Shown piece by piece: positions 32,227 through 32,306 of a DNA stretch of 32,306 bases; the first letter of the stretch is position 1, and the number at the start of each line of letters is the position of its first letter. The DNA is from UBA4675 sp964601265. Lineage in GTDB: Bacteria; Bacillota; Clostridia; Christensenellales; Borkfalkiaceae. The DNA lies in NCBI GenBank assembly GCA_964601265.1, contig CAZRMT010000008.1, forward strand, positions 1 through 32,306, written 5' to 3'. The notes beneath the pieces were generated by a model. That model was not told where the DNA came from and did no database searches. It saw nothing but the letters and a program-made list of their open reading frames with translations. Both the position numbers and the translations under genes were made by a program.

Positions 32227-32306
32227 GGAAATTTATTTATTAAATTAAGAAAATTAGATAAAATCCGTTTTATTTACACTAAACAAAAAAAATAAGTGAT
32301 TTTCCC

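Noticed and set aside
32000..32248. Plus-strand open frame with GADTGTRTRDSR
   Set aside because: It runs through the antisense of tRNA-Thr and the tRNA terminator; this kind of peptide is a known spurious translation of tRNA genes.

Overview
The window looks like a piece of a low-GC, anaerobic, Gram-positive genome (Bacillota, most likely a gut or rumen Clostridia lineage). The signs are AT-rich intergenic DNA, strong AGGAG-type ribosome sites, two T-box riboswitches, a ferredoxin-linked 2-oxoacid oxidoreductase, a YolD-type protein beside a Y-family polymerase, and surface proteins with Ser-rich stalks and C-terminal anchors. A 100-N gap inside one gene suggests a draft or metagenome assembly. 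Most genes lie on the minus strand. The placement is inferred from gene content, not from a marker gene.

Layout: 1-384 is AT-rich non-coding DNA. 385-918 is a small membrane-protein gene with an in-frame TAG. A tRNA-Pro(CGG) follows at 1053-1129, then an ABC exporter (1153-2850) and a large secreted metallophosphoesterase with a Ser/Pro stalk (2957-6322). The centre (6572-16160) is one coherent metabolic block, described below. 16226-20322 is a two-gene surface-protein operon (InlB-like repeat protein and DUF4886/SGNH-type protein) with a divergent AraC regulator (20444-21307). 21443-23646 is an SOS-type cassette: a LexA/UmuD-like repressor, a Y-family polymerase and YolD. A BspA-like leucine-rich-repeat lipoprotein follows (23765-24868), then a metallophosphoesterase-HD fusion (25239-26219), two overlapping flavoprotein genes (26323-29041), a plus-strand membrane-anchored DUF1508 protein interrupted by the gap (29169-30838), a DEDDh exonuclease (30940-31947) and tRNA-Thr(GGT) (32110-32185).

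The main system is at 6572-16160. Two paralogous proteins each fuse an XRE-type helix-turn-helix, a cupin and an AMP-forming acyl-CoA synthetase. Each is preceded by a sigma-A-like promoter and a T-box leader. The upstream paralogue stands first. The second is followed, with tight spacing, by a P-loop ATPase, the delta, alpha, beta and gamma subunits of a 2-oxoacid:ferredoxin oxidoreductase, and a branched-chain aminotransferase. The best reading of the specifier codons is GUA (Val) for the long operon and AUC (Ile) for the upstream ligase gene. A T-box switches genes on when an amino acid is scarce, so I read the block as biosynthetic: branched short-chain acids (isobutyrate, 2-methylbutyrate) are activated to acyl-CoA, reductively carboxylated with reduced ferredoxin to the 2-oxo acid, and transaminated to Val or Ile. 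The single enzymes are well-known families and the chemistry is known from rumen anaerobes. The combination of T-box control with regulator-enzyme fusions is the most unusual thing here.
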